64,000 nt of DNA from Bacteroidales bacterium UBA4116 (lineage in GTDB: Bacteria > Bacteroidota > Bacteroidia > Bacteroidales > Tannerellaceae). The translations under genes were made by a program, and so were the position numbers. Of the stretch, positions 8,815 through 19,300 are shown one piece after another. The stretch is taken from the NCBI GenBank assembly GCA_002381645.1, contig DFXE01000020.1, forward strand, positions 455,262 to 519,261, in the 5' to 3' direction. The notes under the pieces are model-generated. The model worked only from the letters and a program-made list of their open reading frames with translations. It was not told the DNA's origin and made no database searches. Positions within the stretch are counted from its first letter, which is position 1, and every line of letters begins with the position of its first letter.

Positions 8815-10158
8815 TTACAACCGGGCTTTAATGGCTTCCGATTCTTTTTCGAATCCGGGTTTGTTCAATAAAGCAAACATATTTTTCTTATAGGCTTCCA
8901 CACCTGGTTGGTCAAACGGATTCACACCCAACATATATCCGCTTATACCGCATGCTTTTTCAAAGAAATAGAATAATTGTCCTATATAATATGCATTTAC
9001 TTCAGGTATTGTGATCTTAATATTAGGAACACCGCCGTCGACATGCGCTAACTGAGTCCCCAGTTCAGCCATTTTATTGACTTCGTCTACCCGTTTTCCA
9101 GCCAGGAAATTCAATCCATCTAAATTGGCATCGTCTGTAGGTACTACTACTTTATAATCCGTATTTTCTACAGAGATAACGGTTTCAAAAATAGAACGTT
9201 CGCCATCCTGAATCCATTGTCCCATTGAATGCAGGTCAGTGGTTAAATCTACTGAAGCAGGAAATATTCCTTTATGCTCTTTCCCTTCACTTTCTCCATA
9301 TAATTGCTTCCACCATTCGGCAATGTAGTGTAACTTGGGATGAAAGTTTGCCAATATTTCGATCTTTTTACCACTATTATATAATACGTTACGGATAGAG
9401 GCATAAATAGCAGCCATATTATCGGCAAATGCAATTTCATTTCCAGTTTGCTTTTCCATTTCTACAGCTCCGGCAACAAGCTCACGGATATTAATTCCTG
9501 CCACAGCAATAGGTAGCAGACCTACGGGAGTCAATACGGAGAAACGTCCACCCACATTATCCGGTATTACAAAAGTTTTGTACCCTTCCTGATCGGCCAA
9601 TGTCCGTAATGCGCCTTTAGAGGCATCCGTTATCGCTACAATCCGGTGTTTAGCTTCTTCTTTACCTACAGCATCTTCCAGTTGTTTTTTCAAGATACGG
9701 AAAGCAAGGGCCGGCTCTGTTGTAGTACCTGATTTGGAAATATTGATTAGGCCGAATTGTTTTCTTTTTAATACTTCACATAATTCATATAAATAATCTT
9801 CGCCAATATTATGTCCGGCATAAAGAATAACCGGATTTTTACGATCTGTCTGAAGCCAGTCGAAACTATTATTCAAGGCTTCCAGTACCGCTTTGGTTCC
9901 CAGATAACTTCCGCCGATACCTATGGCTACAACAACCTCGCATTTTTTGCGCAATACCTTTGCCGTATCCTCAATATCTGCCAAACCGGCATCAGATATG
10001 GAAGAAGGTAAATGTAACCAACCTAAAAAATCGTTTCCCGCACCTGATCCTTGGTGTAACATTTTGATACTTTCCATAGCCTTTGCCTCCTGGGCATAGA
10101 CTTGTTCTTTAGTTATTGCGCCAAAGGCTTTGTCAATGTCAAGACTAATATTTTTCAT
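8815..10158 (-). CDS. pgi: Glucose-6-phosphate isomerase
   Basis: The 447-residue enzyme interconverts glucose-6-phosphate and fructose-6-phosphate. It has the compact bacterial form (about 445 residues) rather than the 550-residue proteobacterial form. Landmarks are GIGGSYLGTKAVLEAL, the phosphate-binding LINISKSGTTTEPALAF, and the signature DNVGGRFSVLTPVGLLP. It lies 8 bases after gpsA and directly before the HAD phosphatase gene, on the same strand, in the lysS-gpsA-pgi order common in Bacteroidales. Confidence 0.97.
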   Translation of the reverse strand: MKNISLDIDKAFGAITKEQVYAQEAKAMESIKMLHQGSGAGNDFLGWLHLPSSISDAGLADIEDTAKVLRKKCEVVVAIGIGGSYLGTKAVLEALNNSFDWLQTDRKNPVILYAGHNIGEDYLYELCEVLKRKQFGLINISKSGTTTEPALAFRILKKQLEDAVGKEEAKHRIVAITDASKGALRTLADQEGYKTFVIPDNVGGRFSVLTPVGLLPIAVAGINIRELVAGAVEMEKQTGNEIAFADNMAAIYASIRNVLYNSGKKIEILANFHPKLHYIAEWWKQLYGESEGKEHKGIFPASVDLTTDLHSMGQWIQDGERSIFETVISVENTDYKVVVPTDDANLDGLNFLAGKRVDEVNKMAELGTQLAHVDGGVPNIKITIPEVNAYYIGQLFYFFEKACGISGYMLGVNPFDQPGVEAYKKNMFALLNKPGFEKESEAIKARL

Positions 10159-10166
10159 CTTTTTAT

Positions 10167-11162
10167 CTATTTAAATGTCTCTGTCAATTTCTGTATTATC
10201 GTAGTCGGTGATTTCTTTTCATAAAGGATACTGTACAAAGCATCCAGAATCGGCATATTTACCTTATATTTTTCATTAATCTCATAAATACATTTGGTAC
10301 CATAATAACCTTCGGCAATCATTTCCATTTCCAGTTGAGCTATTTTTACGGAATACCCTTTACCTATCATCGTTCCGAATATACGGTTCCGGCTGAAACG
10401 CGAATAGGCCGTTACGAGCAGATCTCCCATATATACCGAATCCGTAATATCCCTCTCTACACTACTGATTGCATCAACGAACCGGCGCATTTCCTGTATG
10501 GCGTTAGAAAGAAATACGGCCTGAAAATTATCCCCGTATTTCATCCCGTGACAAATACCTGCTACTATTGAATATACATTCTTCAATACCGACGCATATT
10601 CTATTCCTGCCACATCACAACAAATCGTATTCCTTAAATACTGATTCCGGAAAACTTCCGACAAGGGTTTGATTTTATCCGTATCCGTACAAGCAAGGGT
10701 TATATATGACAATCGCTCCAATGCGATCTCTTCGGCATGGCAAGGTCCCCCTATGACTGATATATTCTCGGTCGGTACTTTATAATATTGTGTAAAGTAA
10801 TCGGTTATCAGCATATTCTCATCCGGAACAAGTCCTTTAATTGCCGAAATAATAAATTTGGAATGCATTGGTGTCCTTACCTTTTTTAAATGTTGTTTCA
10901 AAAAAGGTGAAGGGGTAGCGAATATCAATGTATCGGAATCTTTAATTACTTGATTAATATTGGAATAAAAATTGATGCGATTGGTATCGAACTTGATACT
11001 TGTAATATAACTGGGGTTATGACCAAGCCTTTTAAATTCTTCAATATGATCAGGACGACGCATGTACCAGTTGATGCTTTCCTGCGTAGACAAAACGATC
11101 TTTGCCAAAGCGGTAGCCCAGCTACCACCTCCCATAACAGCAATCTTCCCGGGCAATTTCAT
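10167..11162 (-). CDS. gpsA: Glycerol-3-phosphate dehydrogenase [NAD(P)+]
   Basis: The 331-residue cytoplasmic enzyme reduces dihydroxyacetone phosphate to sn-glycerol-3-phosphate, the backbone for phospholipids. The N-terminal Rossmann motif is AVMGGGSWATALAKI. The family motifs FIISAIKGLVPDE, SVIGGPCHAEEIA and the catalytic Lys region SVLKNVYSIVAGICHGM are present. It sits 8 bases downstream of lysS and 8 bases upstream of pgi, so the three are almost certainly co-transcribed. Confidence 0.96.
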   Translation of the reverse strand: MKLPGKIAVMGGGSWATALAKIVLSTQESINWYMRRPDHIEEFKRLGHNPSYITSIKFDTNRINFYSNINQVIKDSDTLIFATPSPFLKQHLKKVRTPMHSKFIISAIKGLVPDENMLITDYFTQYYKVPTENISVIGGPCHAEEIALERLSYITLACTDTDKIKPLSEVFRNQYLRNTICCDVAGIEYASVLKNVYSIVAGICHGMKYGDNFQAVFLSNAIQEMRRFVDAISSVERDITDSVYMGDLLVTAYSRFSRNRIFGTMIGKGYSVKIAQLEMEMIAEGYYGTKCIYEINEKYKVNMPILDALYSILYEKKSPTTIIQKLTETFK

Positions 11163-11170
11163 CTTATCAC

Positions 11171-12901
11171 TTATTTTGAGGCATTAGAGATCCAGGTTTC
11201 AACCATCTCTGCGGAAGGGTTTTGCAGGCCAAGTTTAGACTTCTTGTTCATCTCGCATAATTCTTGACGGAATTTATTGGGATTCAGATCTTTTAAAGTA
11301 TCAACCGTTATGTACCCTGCTTTTTGTATGGCTGTTACCCAGGTGGCATCAATACCTAACGCTTCATATTTTTCAGAGGGATCTTTTTTTATTATTTTCT
11401 CCGGACGCATTTGAGGGAAAAACAAAACTTCCTGAATGCTTTCCTGCCCGGTAAGGAACATCACCAAACGATCCATACCTATACCAATACCACTTGTAGG
11501 TGGCATCCCATACTCAAGGGCACGAAGGAAATCCTGGTCGATAAACATCGCTTCATCATCTCCTTTTTCAGAAAGACGAAGTTGATCTTCAAACCGGATT
11601 CTCTGGTCTATAGGATCATTTAACTCCGAATATGCATTTGCCAGTTCTTTTCCATTAACCATCAATTCAAATCGTTCCGTAAGTTCCGGATTATTACGGT
11701 GTTTCTTGGTAAGTGGAGACATCTCTATCGGATAATCGATTATAAATGTAGGTTGAATATAGTTTGCCTCACATTTATCGCCGAATATAGCATCGATCAA
11801 TTTTCCTTTACCCATCGTTTCGTCCTGGTCTACTCCCAGTTCCCTACAGACATCCCTGAGTTGACTTTCATCCATACCGCTTATGTCGATACCTGTATAT
11901 TGCCGTATTGAATCAATCATGGTTATGCGTGGATAAGGTGCTTTATAATCTATTTCTTTTTCACCCATCATAACTTTCGTGGTGCCATGAACATCCAGGC
12001 AAATCTTTTCAAGCATCTGTTCGGTAAAGCTCATCATCCATTTGTAATCTTTATAGGCTACATAAAATTCCATGACCGTGAACTCGGGGTTATGCGTACG
12101 GTCCATACCTTCATTACGGAAATTACGACTAAATTCGTAAACTCCTTCAAAGCCCCCGACAATTAACCGTTTCAGGTAAAGTTCATTGGCAATACGTAAG
12201 TATAAAGGAATATCCAGTGCATTATGATGCGTAATAAAAGGACGGGCTGTCGCTCCTCCGGGTATACTCTGAAGTACAGGTGTATCCACCTCTATATATC
12301 CATGCTTATTAAGGAATTCACGCATGGAATTAAATATTTTTGTCCGCTTTACAAAGACATCTTTTACATTTTCATTAACAACTAAATCAACGTAACGTTG
12401 ACGGTACCGTTGCTCCGGATCATTGAATGCATCATATACTACGCCGTCTTTCATCTTCACTATCGGCAAAGGACGTAAAGATTTTGCCAGAACGGTAAGC
12501 TCTTCCGCATGTACGGAGATTTCACCCATTTGCGTACGGAACACATATCCTTTTATGCCGATATAATCGCCAATATCAAGCAATTTCTTAAAAACCGTGT
12601 TATAAAATTCCTTATCATCACCCGGACAAACGTCATCACGGGATATATATACCTGTATTCTTCCTTCCGAATCCTGGAGTTCGACAAATGACGCTTTCCC
12701 CATGATACGGCGGCTCATAATACGTCCTGCAATACGTACCTGCCGGGGTTCTGCATCGTCTTTAAAATTTTCTTTTATTTCTTTGGAATAGGCGTTGGTT
12801 ACATACTCTGCTGCAGGATAAGGATCTATTCCCATCTGACGCAGCTGGTCCATACTATTGCGTCTGAAAACTTCTTGTTCACTAAGTTCTAATGGATTCA
12901 T
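11171..12901 (-). CDS. lysS: Lysyl-tRNA synthetase, class II
   Basis: This 576-residue enzyme charges tRNA-Lys. It has an N-terminal OB-fold anticodon-binding domain (about residues 55-165, GRIMSRRIMGKASFVELQDS) and a class II catalytic core with motif 2 RNFRNEGMDRTHNPEF and motif 3 GIGIGMDRLVMFL. An extra C-terminal segment of about 75 residues follows motif 3, as in other Bacteroidetes LysS. The ATG at 12901 (MNPLELSEQEVF) is chosen over an upstream in-frame ATG at 12937, because the family starts there and a -7 box lies at 12927-12934, between the two ATGs. It leads the gpsA-pgi-HAD operon. Confidence 0.97.
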   Translation of the reverse strand: MNPLELSEQEVFRRNSMDQLRQMGIDPYPAAEYVTNAYSKEIKENFKDDAEPRQVRIAGRIMSRRIMGKASFVELQDSEGRIQVYISRDDVCPGDDKEFYNTVFKKLLDIGDYIGIKGYVFRTQMGEISVHAEELTVLAKSLRPLPIVKMKDGVVYDAFNDPEQRYRQRYVDLVVNENVKDVFVKRTKIFNSMREFLNKHGYIEVDTPVLQSIPGGATARPFITHHNALDIPLYLRIANELYLKRLIVGGFEGVYEFSRNFRNEGMDRTHNPEFTVMEFYVAYKDYKWMMSFTEQMLEKICLDVHGTTKVMMGEKEIDYKAPYPRITMIDSIRQYTGIDISGMDESQLRDVCRELGVDQDETMGKGKLIDAIFGDKCEANYIQPTFIIDYPIEMSPLTKKHRNNPELTERFELMVNGKELANAYSELNDPIDQRIRFEDQLRLSEKGDDEAMFIDQDFLRALEYGMPPTSGIGIGMDRLVMFLTGQESIQEVLFFPQMRPEKIIKKDPSEKYEALGIDATWVTAIQKAGYITVDTLKDLNPNKFRQELCEMNKKSKLGLQNPSAEMVETWISNASK

Positions 12902-12926
12902 TCTATTGCTATTTGTATAACAGGTG

Positions 12927-12934
12927 CAAAAGTA
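12927..12934 (-). promoter_or_regulatory. Putative -7 promoter element for lysS operon
   Basis: Read on the minus strand this is TACTTTTG followed by C, an exact TAnnTTTG match. It gives a leader of about 20 bases before the preferred lysS ATG and supports that start over the upstream one. Confidence 0.55.
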
Positions 12935-12968
12935 CAAAACTTTTCCTATTATTTTACTGATATAATAC

Positions 12969-12976
12969 TATCTTTG
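12969..12976 (+). promoter_or_regulatory. Putative -7 promoter element, divergent from lysS
   Basis: TATCTTTG matches TAnnTTTG and lies 22 bases upstream of the thioredoxin-like lipoprotein ATG. It forms a compact divergent promoter pair with the lysS element. Confidence 0.5.
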
Positions 12977-12998
12977 TTTCGCGATAAACGATAAGATT

Positions 12999-13916
12999 AT
13001 GAAGTACATGCACCTGTTCATATTGTTGGCTCTGTTTACGAATTGCAGCAGACAGCAAACCAATAATGACGATGAAAAAAATACTCCTGAACATACTTTT
13101 AAAATGGTCAACATACCCAGCGTGCTTACCGAACCGGCAGAACGGGCAGCTTACCTGGTAAAACATTATTGGGATGAATTTGACTTTTCCGATACTGTAT
13201 ATATTCATCAACCACAAGTGACAGAACAGGCTTTTGCCGATTATATTGACATTTTGCCGCATACAACTTATACCATTGCAGCTGCCTCGATCAAAGATAT
13301 GCTGAACAAAGCAGAAACTCAACCGGTTGTGTTTCATTACTTCACCGATCTGTACGAGAAATATCTCTACGATCCGAATTCACCCTTCCGCAATGATGAA
13401 TTGTACATTCCCGTACTTGAAACCGTATTATCTTCTTCATTAACCGAGGAAAAAATACGTCCGGCTTATCTATTGGAATTAGCAAATAAAAACCGTGTCG
13501 GCGAAAAGGCTTCCGATTTTACCTATATGTTGCAAAATGGCCGGATGTCTACATTATATAATACAAAATCAGATTACATTCTACTTTTTTTCTATAATCC
13601 GGGTTGCCGTTCGTGTAAAGAAATAATTGAGCAATTAAATTCTTCACTGACAATTAACTATTTAACGGATCAGAAAAAACTGACAATTTTGGCCGTTTAT
13701 CCGGATGAAGACTTACAGGAATGGAAAAACTATTTGTCCGAGATACCACAAACATGGATCAATTCGTATGATAAGGGAACACACATCCAGGATGAGGAAA
13801 TATATGATTTAAAAGCTATTCCTACACTTTACCTGTTGGATAAAGAGAAAAAAGTAATATTAAAAGACACGTCATTTGAACAATTAGAAAATTATTTGAG
13901 ACTACAAACTAACTAA
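12999..13916 (+). CDS. Thioredoxin-like lipoprotein (DUF5106-type N-terminal domain)
   Basis: The 305-residue product has a short signal peptide and lipobox LFTNC (Cys16). The middle region (about residues 40-165, TEPAERAAYLVKHYWDEFDF) resembles the DUF5106 domain found in front of thioredoxin-like domains in Bacteroidetes. From about residue 165 a thioredoxin-like fold follows, with FFYNPGCRSCKEI holding a CxxC pair at Cys203 and Cys206, and a conserved-type cis-Pro segment KAIPTLYLLDKE. It is probably an envelope disulfide oxidoreductase. The M48 peptidase gene follows after 9 bases. Confidence 0.8.
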   Translation: MKYMHLFILLALFTNCSRQQTNNDDEKNTPEHTFKMVNIPSVLTEPAERAAYLVKHYWDEFDFSDTVYIHQPQVTEQAFADYIDILPHTTYTIAAASIKDMLNKAETQPVVFHYFTDLYEKYLYDPNSPFRNDELYIPVLETVLSSSLTEEKIRPAYLLELANKNRVGEKASDFTYMLQNGRMSTLYNTKSDYILLFFYNPGCRSCKEIIEQLNSSLTINYLTDQKKLTILAVYPDEDLQEWKNYLSEIPQTWINSYDKGTHIQDEEIYDLKAIPTLYLLDKEKKVILKDTSFEQLENYLRLQTN

Positions 13917-13925
13917 TTTATTTTT

Positions 13926-14720
13926 ATGAAAACATTATTATTTACCGTAATCTTTATGGCCGGACTATGCTTCGGTACAACAGCGCAGATCAAAATTGGT
14001 GGAAAAAAAATCGATACCAAAAAAGTATTTAACGCTGCAGAAGATGTGGGAAAAGCCATTACGCTTTCCGACGCTGATATCGCTGCTATAAGCCGTGAAT
14101 ACATTGAATGGATGGATGCCAATAATCCGGTTGCAGGTCCTGCAACCGAAATGGGTGCACGTCTTGCACGGTTGACATCTAATATAAAAGGTGTCGACGG
14201 GTTGGACTTAAACTTCAAAGTATACCATGTGATCGATGTCAATGCTTTTGCATGCGGAGACGGCAGTATACGGGTATGCGGTGGATTAATGGAAGTGATG
14301 GATGACGCCGAAGTGATGGCGGTAATCGGACATGAAATCGGTCACGTTATCCATACCGATGTAAAAGATGCTATGAAAAGCGCTTATTTACGTTCTGCCG
14401 CAAAAAATGTGGTCGGTGCTACCGGAGGTGTTGCAAAAGCATTGACCGATTCACAGTTGGGAGAATTAGCCGAGTCATTAGCAGGCGCTCAATTCTCACA
14501 AAAACAGGAATATGCTGCTGATGATTATGCCTTTGAATTTTGCGTTAATAATAATATCGACCCATACGGTATGAGTAATGCTTTGAATAAACTCGTCGAA
14601 CTTAGCAATAGTGGAGGAGCAAAAGCTTCCGCTGTTCAGAAAATGTTCTCCACCCACCCCGATAGCGAAAAAAGAGCTAAACGTATGAAAGAAAAAGCGG
14701 ACAAACACAGCAAAAAATAA
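13926..14720 (+). CDS. M48-family metallopeptidase, exported
   Basis: The 264-residue protein has a signal peptide (about residues 1-21, ending GTTAQ) and the zinc-protease motif HEIGH at residues 136-140, with the third ligand region QEYAADDYAF (Glu195). The order and spacing suit M48C/Oma1-like or BepA-like peptidases. An exported, probably periplasmic soluble form of this size is common in Bacteroidetes and lacks a TPR tail. It likely acts in envelope protein quality control. It is co-oriented with, and 9 bases after, the thioredoxin-like lipoprotein, so shared transcription is likely. Confidence 0.88.
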   Translation: MKTLLFTVIFMAGLCFGTTAQIKIGGKKIDTKKVFNAAEDVGKAITLSDADIAAISREYIEWMDANNPVAGPATEMGARLARLTSNIKGVDGLDLNFKVYHVIDVNAFACGDGSIRVCGGLMEVMDDAEVMAVIGHEIGHVIHTDVKDAMKSAYLRSAAKNVVGATGGVAKALTDSQLGELAESLAGAQFSQKQEYAADDYAFEFCVNNNIDPYGMSNALNKLVELSNSGGAKASAVQKMFSTHPDSEKRAKRMKEKADKHSKK

Positions 14721-14799
14721 ATCTTATTACATTCGCGTATTGAATATTAGTTTATAATGGGTGTGGATTAATATATTTCTAAAGAAAAGATTTTTACCG

Positions 14800-15780
14800 T
14801 CAATTTATCTTATCAATACTTTCCACTGCAATCATTTGTTTTTTTAGGAAAATTGCTGTATGTTCAAAATTTGATTTTGATATTAAAGTAGAGAATTTTT
14901 TTAATGACTCAATCCATTTCTTATACTCTAATACTTCATTAAGATTATATTCAAAAGTTGGACAAGCGGAATTATACCAGTTAATTGTCAACTTAGTCTC
15001 CTTATGTTCCATATATATTATACTGGAATCAATATCAACGGTAGAAACAAATACATTATAAAGAGAGTTATTTTCGTTAAATCCGTTTCTCACATTTGAT
15101 TCAACATAACATATCATTTCAAATAGTTCCTCTTTTAGTGCCTTTAATTCTTCATTTGTTATTAATTCTCTTTTGAAAAAATATTGAATATCATTTACCG
15201 TACGGGTTAATATATTAGGATCAGTAATATAAGTGCTTCTGTTGTTTAAATAGGCAACAGAATTCAGCTTTTTTTGCAATTCCGTTATTTTTTTTGGAAT
15301 TTTTAAATCTGAAAAAGAAAAATGGATGGATTGATTATCCATTTGATATAACCATTTATAAAAGTAAAATTTAAAAAGTAAATCATATTTAACTATAGTA
15401 AGAATGTATAATTTACTTAGTGAAACAATCGAGTGGAAAGAATCTATATCCTCCGCAAATTTTTTTTTAATATAATAATAGCTCTGTAATTTATCTATAA
15501 AAAAATCAACGGGTGAAAACTGTTCCTGTTCATTCGTAATTATGATATCATTGGCGTTTTCTTCTTTAACAATAGTATCTAAAGAAAAATTCAATAAATT
15601 AGATAATTTGACCAACTCTTCAACAGTAAAGGGTATTTTTCCATTTATTCTTCTATATATTGAATCTTTACTTAAATCAAGAATATCCATCATAGATTCG
15701 ATTGGGTTTTGGTAATCAGGAATATGTCTAATGATTGTGTCAACAATCACTCTATTTAATTTTTTATTCATAATCATCAT
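14800..15780 (-). CDS. Helix-turn-helix regulator-like protein, AT-rich gene
   Basis: The 326-residue protein is not recognised beyond its N-terminus. Residues about 18-70 contain MDILDLSKDSIYRRINGKIPFTVEELVKLS, a plausible XRE/Cro-like helix-turn-helix in which DSIYRRINGK would be the recognition helix. The remainder is helical, rich in Lys, Ile, Asn and Phe, with no signal peptide or membrane helix. Base composition is clearly more AT-rich than lysS or pgi. It is divergent from the giant type IX-secreted protein gene across a 616-base gap, so it may control that gene; this is positional inference. Alternative starts lie at 15777 and 15771. Confidence 0.6.
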   Translation of the reverse strand: MMIMNKKLNRVIVDTIIRHIPDYQNPIESMMDILDLSKDSIYRRINGKIPFTVEELVKLSNLLNFSLDTIVKEENANDIIITNEQEQFSPVDFFIDKLQSYYYIKKKFAEDIDSFHSIVSLSKLYILTIVKYDLLFKFYFYKWLYQMDNQSIHFSFSDLKIPKKITELQKKLNSVAYLNNRSTYITDPNILTRTVNDIQYFFKRELITNEELKALKEELFEMICYVESNVRNGFNENNSLYNVFVSTVDIDSSIIYMEHKETKLTINWYNSACPTFEYNLNEVLEYKKWIESLKKFSTLISKSNFEHTAIFLKKQMIAVESIDKIN

Positions 15781-16396
15781 ATTAAGTTCTTCATAAAAAA
15801 TAACAGCTACCAGAATCCTTACCAGGTTATATCATAAACCCTCATAATTCCAAGAAAGCCCGGAGTGAGGGAATTTGCAAAAAGATATTTTACAAAAAAG
15901 ACAGATATGTCCGCAGGACAAAGATATTTGCAATTATTCTTCGGTCATATACATTTTATTAATAATTTTTGCAGTTTCTTTATCTAATATTCTCACTCTA
16001 AGCTTTCGAATGCTATATAAAACCACACAAATGATATTAATGTTCTATTTCATCTCATTTTGATCTCTAAAGAAACCACATTCAAATTATTTATCTATAT
16101 TTTCAAATAAACACCACAAGCTTTGCAAATCAAACAAAAAATACAAGATAAAGGTTTATATATATAATTTTCACAAGAATTATTCGCACATTAGTTATAA
16201 TATCTATGTGAACGATTTTATTAATTTGTACTAAATTACACTTACAATCATTGAAATTGATTATATAAAATAACAAAACATATGACTATAGATTATTCTC
16301 AGCACCAAGTTCCTGAACTATAACTTCAATTTTATACGAACTGATTTAAAGATTATTTACAACAAACACAATTTCTAATTATATATTAAACATTAC
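15781..16396. other. 616-base AT-rich intergenic region between divergent genes
   Basis: No convincing gene. It holds two small inverted repeats: CCCTCA at 15841-15846 with TGAGGG at 15868-15873, and a tight hairpin TGTCC-gca-GGACA at 15908-15920. These could be regulatory for either flanking gene. No exact TAnnTTTG box was found close to the 16397 start; TTAATTTG near 16222-16229 is the nearest variant. Confidence 0.4.
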
Positions 16397-19300
16397 ATGA
16401 GAAAATTTTTTGCATTCAAAATAACTCTGCTATTTATTATCCTGCTATCAACAAGCCTTCAGGTAAAAGCAAAAGACATATATGTGCAGGCAACCGGAGG
16501 ATCCACTTCCGGAGAAGGAACAATAGACGTACCTGTCGGGGTTGCAAGATTAACATCTATATTATCCAATCCGGCATTAAGCGAAGATGACAATGAACTT
16601 AAAATCTATTTTAAAGAAGGTACATATAATTTAGATATTTCCACTGTATTTAATAATACTGCCTATAATGGAGCAAGTGTAACTTTTGATCCGATGGAAG
16701 GTAATAGCGCTCCTGTTATCTTTGACAGAGGAGGCAGCAGTGCAAAATTAATTAATATGTTATACAATGCCAGCGAACATAGAACTGAAGAAACAGCATT
16801 TTCATTAAGTATAAATAATATCATTTTTCAGAATTACACGGGTTCCACATCTGATAATTTCATTACACTATCAAGAAATTATAATTCAATAGAGCTTGAG
16901 AGTGTAACGATTCAAAATACTTCGGGGGGACGATTAATTATCGTAGGGAATGGAAGTGACAACACACAGGTTGTCCCAAACTCATATTTGAAAATATCGA
17001 ATAGTAGCATTATAAATAATAACAGAACAGGTAATATGATTTATCTTCAAAGTGGCAATACTACTATTTATAACACAACAATATCAGATAATACCGTAAC
17101 AAACAAAGGCTTCTATATCCTTAGCGGAACAAACAATATTATAAATAACACTATTTACAATTCCGGCTCAGTGGGGTTTTATAGAGATGCAAATACAAAT
17201 AGTGGCGGTTCAAACAATTCCGGAACAGTCTCGTCATCCCTCAGATTTATCAATAACATAGTTGTCGGTCCATCTTCTTTTGTCGAAACAATAGGAGGAT
17301 TAAATCCTATTACATCCACGAACACTCAATATAACATTATTAAAACGTCTGCTTCGTCTGATATATTTTATTGCAATAACACATTTAACGGTGGAGTCAA
17401 CATAACTACAGGTTTTGGCAATCAATTTAATATCAACAGAACCAATGGTACGGATCCGGGTATGCAATATCATGATTTATCGGATGTAGGTAATTCAACA
17501 CATGTTATTCTCAGAAAGGGTATGCCTTCCTCGATTTTATCTGATAACGCAAATTTACTTCTGGAAAATGATCAGATAGGAAACCGAAGACCTTCGGGGT
17601 CAAAAAATATGTCCGTAGGTGCTATTGATATCGCAGAATTTAACGTTAACGATTGGTCTGTAACCTATTCATATATTCCCGGAGCATCAGTATATCCTCC
17701 TGCGGTTTATGACTTAGGCTCGCGGGTTGAATTACCTCCGGGTATAACCTTATCGATGGTTAATTTCCAGATTGTTGATCAAACAGGTATGACTACCGGA
17801 AATATAAGCTTAACCGGTTCATCATTGACTTACAATCCAACCATATCTGGAGGGGAAGTAGTTGCCGGTTCTTCTACTTTTTCATATAAAGTATCCTATC
17901 AGCATAACGCCATTTTATACGAAAAAACAGCTTTTATGACCATTACAAATAAAAACATTGAACAGATTGGGGCGCCGGGTTATGTTGAACCGAACGATTT
18001 TTCCGAGACCTGTTACGACCAAATGGGAACAGTTGCTTTTACTTCATCCTATAGATTTAAACCTGCTAATGGAACAACAGACATAGATGGTACCATGCTT
18101 CATGATTTTACCATTCCACTTGTTGCAGATTTGGATAGAGATGGATATCCGGAAATTATAGGTATTTCTACCTATGCATCCAGTAGCTCCAGCGGTAGGT
18201 ATAATGGTATTCAGATATATAACGGACAAACAGGTAAAGTAATCAGCCGTCTTTTGTTTGGCACCAGCGAAAATCAATATTTTTCTCATGCTGTTTCACA
18301 TGGCCCGCCTACTATCTTAGCTTTAGCAGATGTGGATAGAGATGGGATTATTGAAGCTATTTTCGGATTTCAGGATGATGGTTCAAGTGCTCTTGATGCT
18401 TTGCAGGGAAAAGTTGCCTGTTATAAAATAATACCTAATAAATCGGGAAATGTAACAACTTCTTATAAAATGAATAGAGTATGGGTAAGTTCAGGCAAAT
18501 ACAACACAGGCGGTTCAGGCAGCAGCAGCTTTCAAAAACCTATAACACAATTAGTTGATATCGACGGCGACGGTACCCCGGAAGTAATAGTGTATAATAA
18601 AATATACGATGCCGTTACAGGAAAACTTCTCGCTACTTTAGGAACATTAACAACAACTACAACAAATAATGATATCGCACACGTGGGGGTTGACCATAAT
18701 GCAAACAGAAATGATGGATGGAATAATTTCAGTTTCATTTATGATATGGATCAAGACGGGATTTATGATTTTGTAGGTGGAGGAAAAGTATATAAATTAA
18801 GAAAAAATTCAACGACCGGTTCATTCGAATACGATGTTGTATCCATGTCTAATGTACCGGATGGGCGTACGGGAGTGGCAGATATTAATGGTGATGGCAT
18901 TCCAGATGTTGTTTCCATAAGAAAGGCATCCTCAAGTTTAAGAGTTACCGTATGGAACCCGGGATTCTATCAAATGAGCAGTAAAGATCATAAAGGTTGG
19001 CCTGTGGTAAATCAAAATGGAGAGTTTATAAGGAATACAAACGCGGAACCCTATATAATGGCAGATTACTCCTTTGTTATTCCTAACGGATCGGCAGGTT
19101 CGAATTCATATGTTTATATTGGGGATATTGATGGAAAACAACAAGCCGGACCAGACGGTAAATTACATTTTCTCCCTGAAATAGCAATATTGGGTGGTGA
19201 AGTAACCACAAGCAATTTCAATAACATGCCAAAACATCCGCTTGCCACTGGAGGTTTTACCGGAATATCCCGTTCAAGTAGTATAGAAGGATTTATCCTG

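Noticed and set aside
12902..12937. Upstream in-frame ATG for lysS (MYFCTCYTNSNR extension)
   Set aside because: The extension is unlike the family, and the -7 promoter box lies within it, so transcripts would start after this ATG.
13913..14242. Antisense 109-codon frame overlapping the M48 peptidase gene
   Set aside because: A shadow frame: the plus-strand frame has a signal peptide and the HEIGH zinc motif, while the antisense product has no recognisable feature.
15875..16063. 62-codon open frame upstream of the giant surface-protein gene
   Set aside because: It needs a TTG start, has odd composition with a random hydrophobic stretch and no recognisable motif, and lies in AT-rich intergenic DNA. 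Not supported as a gene.
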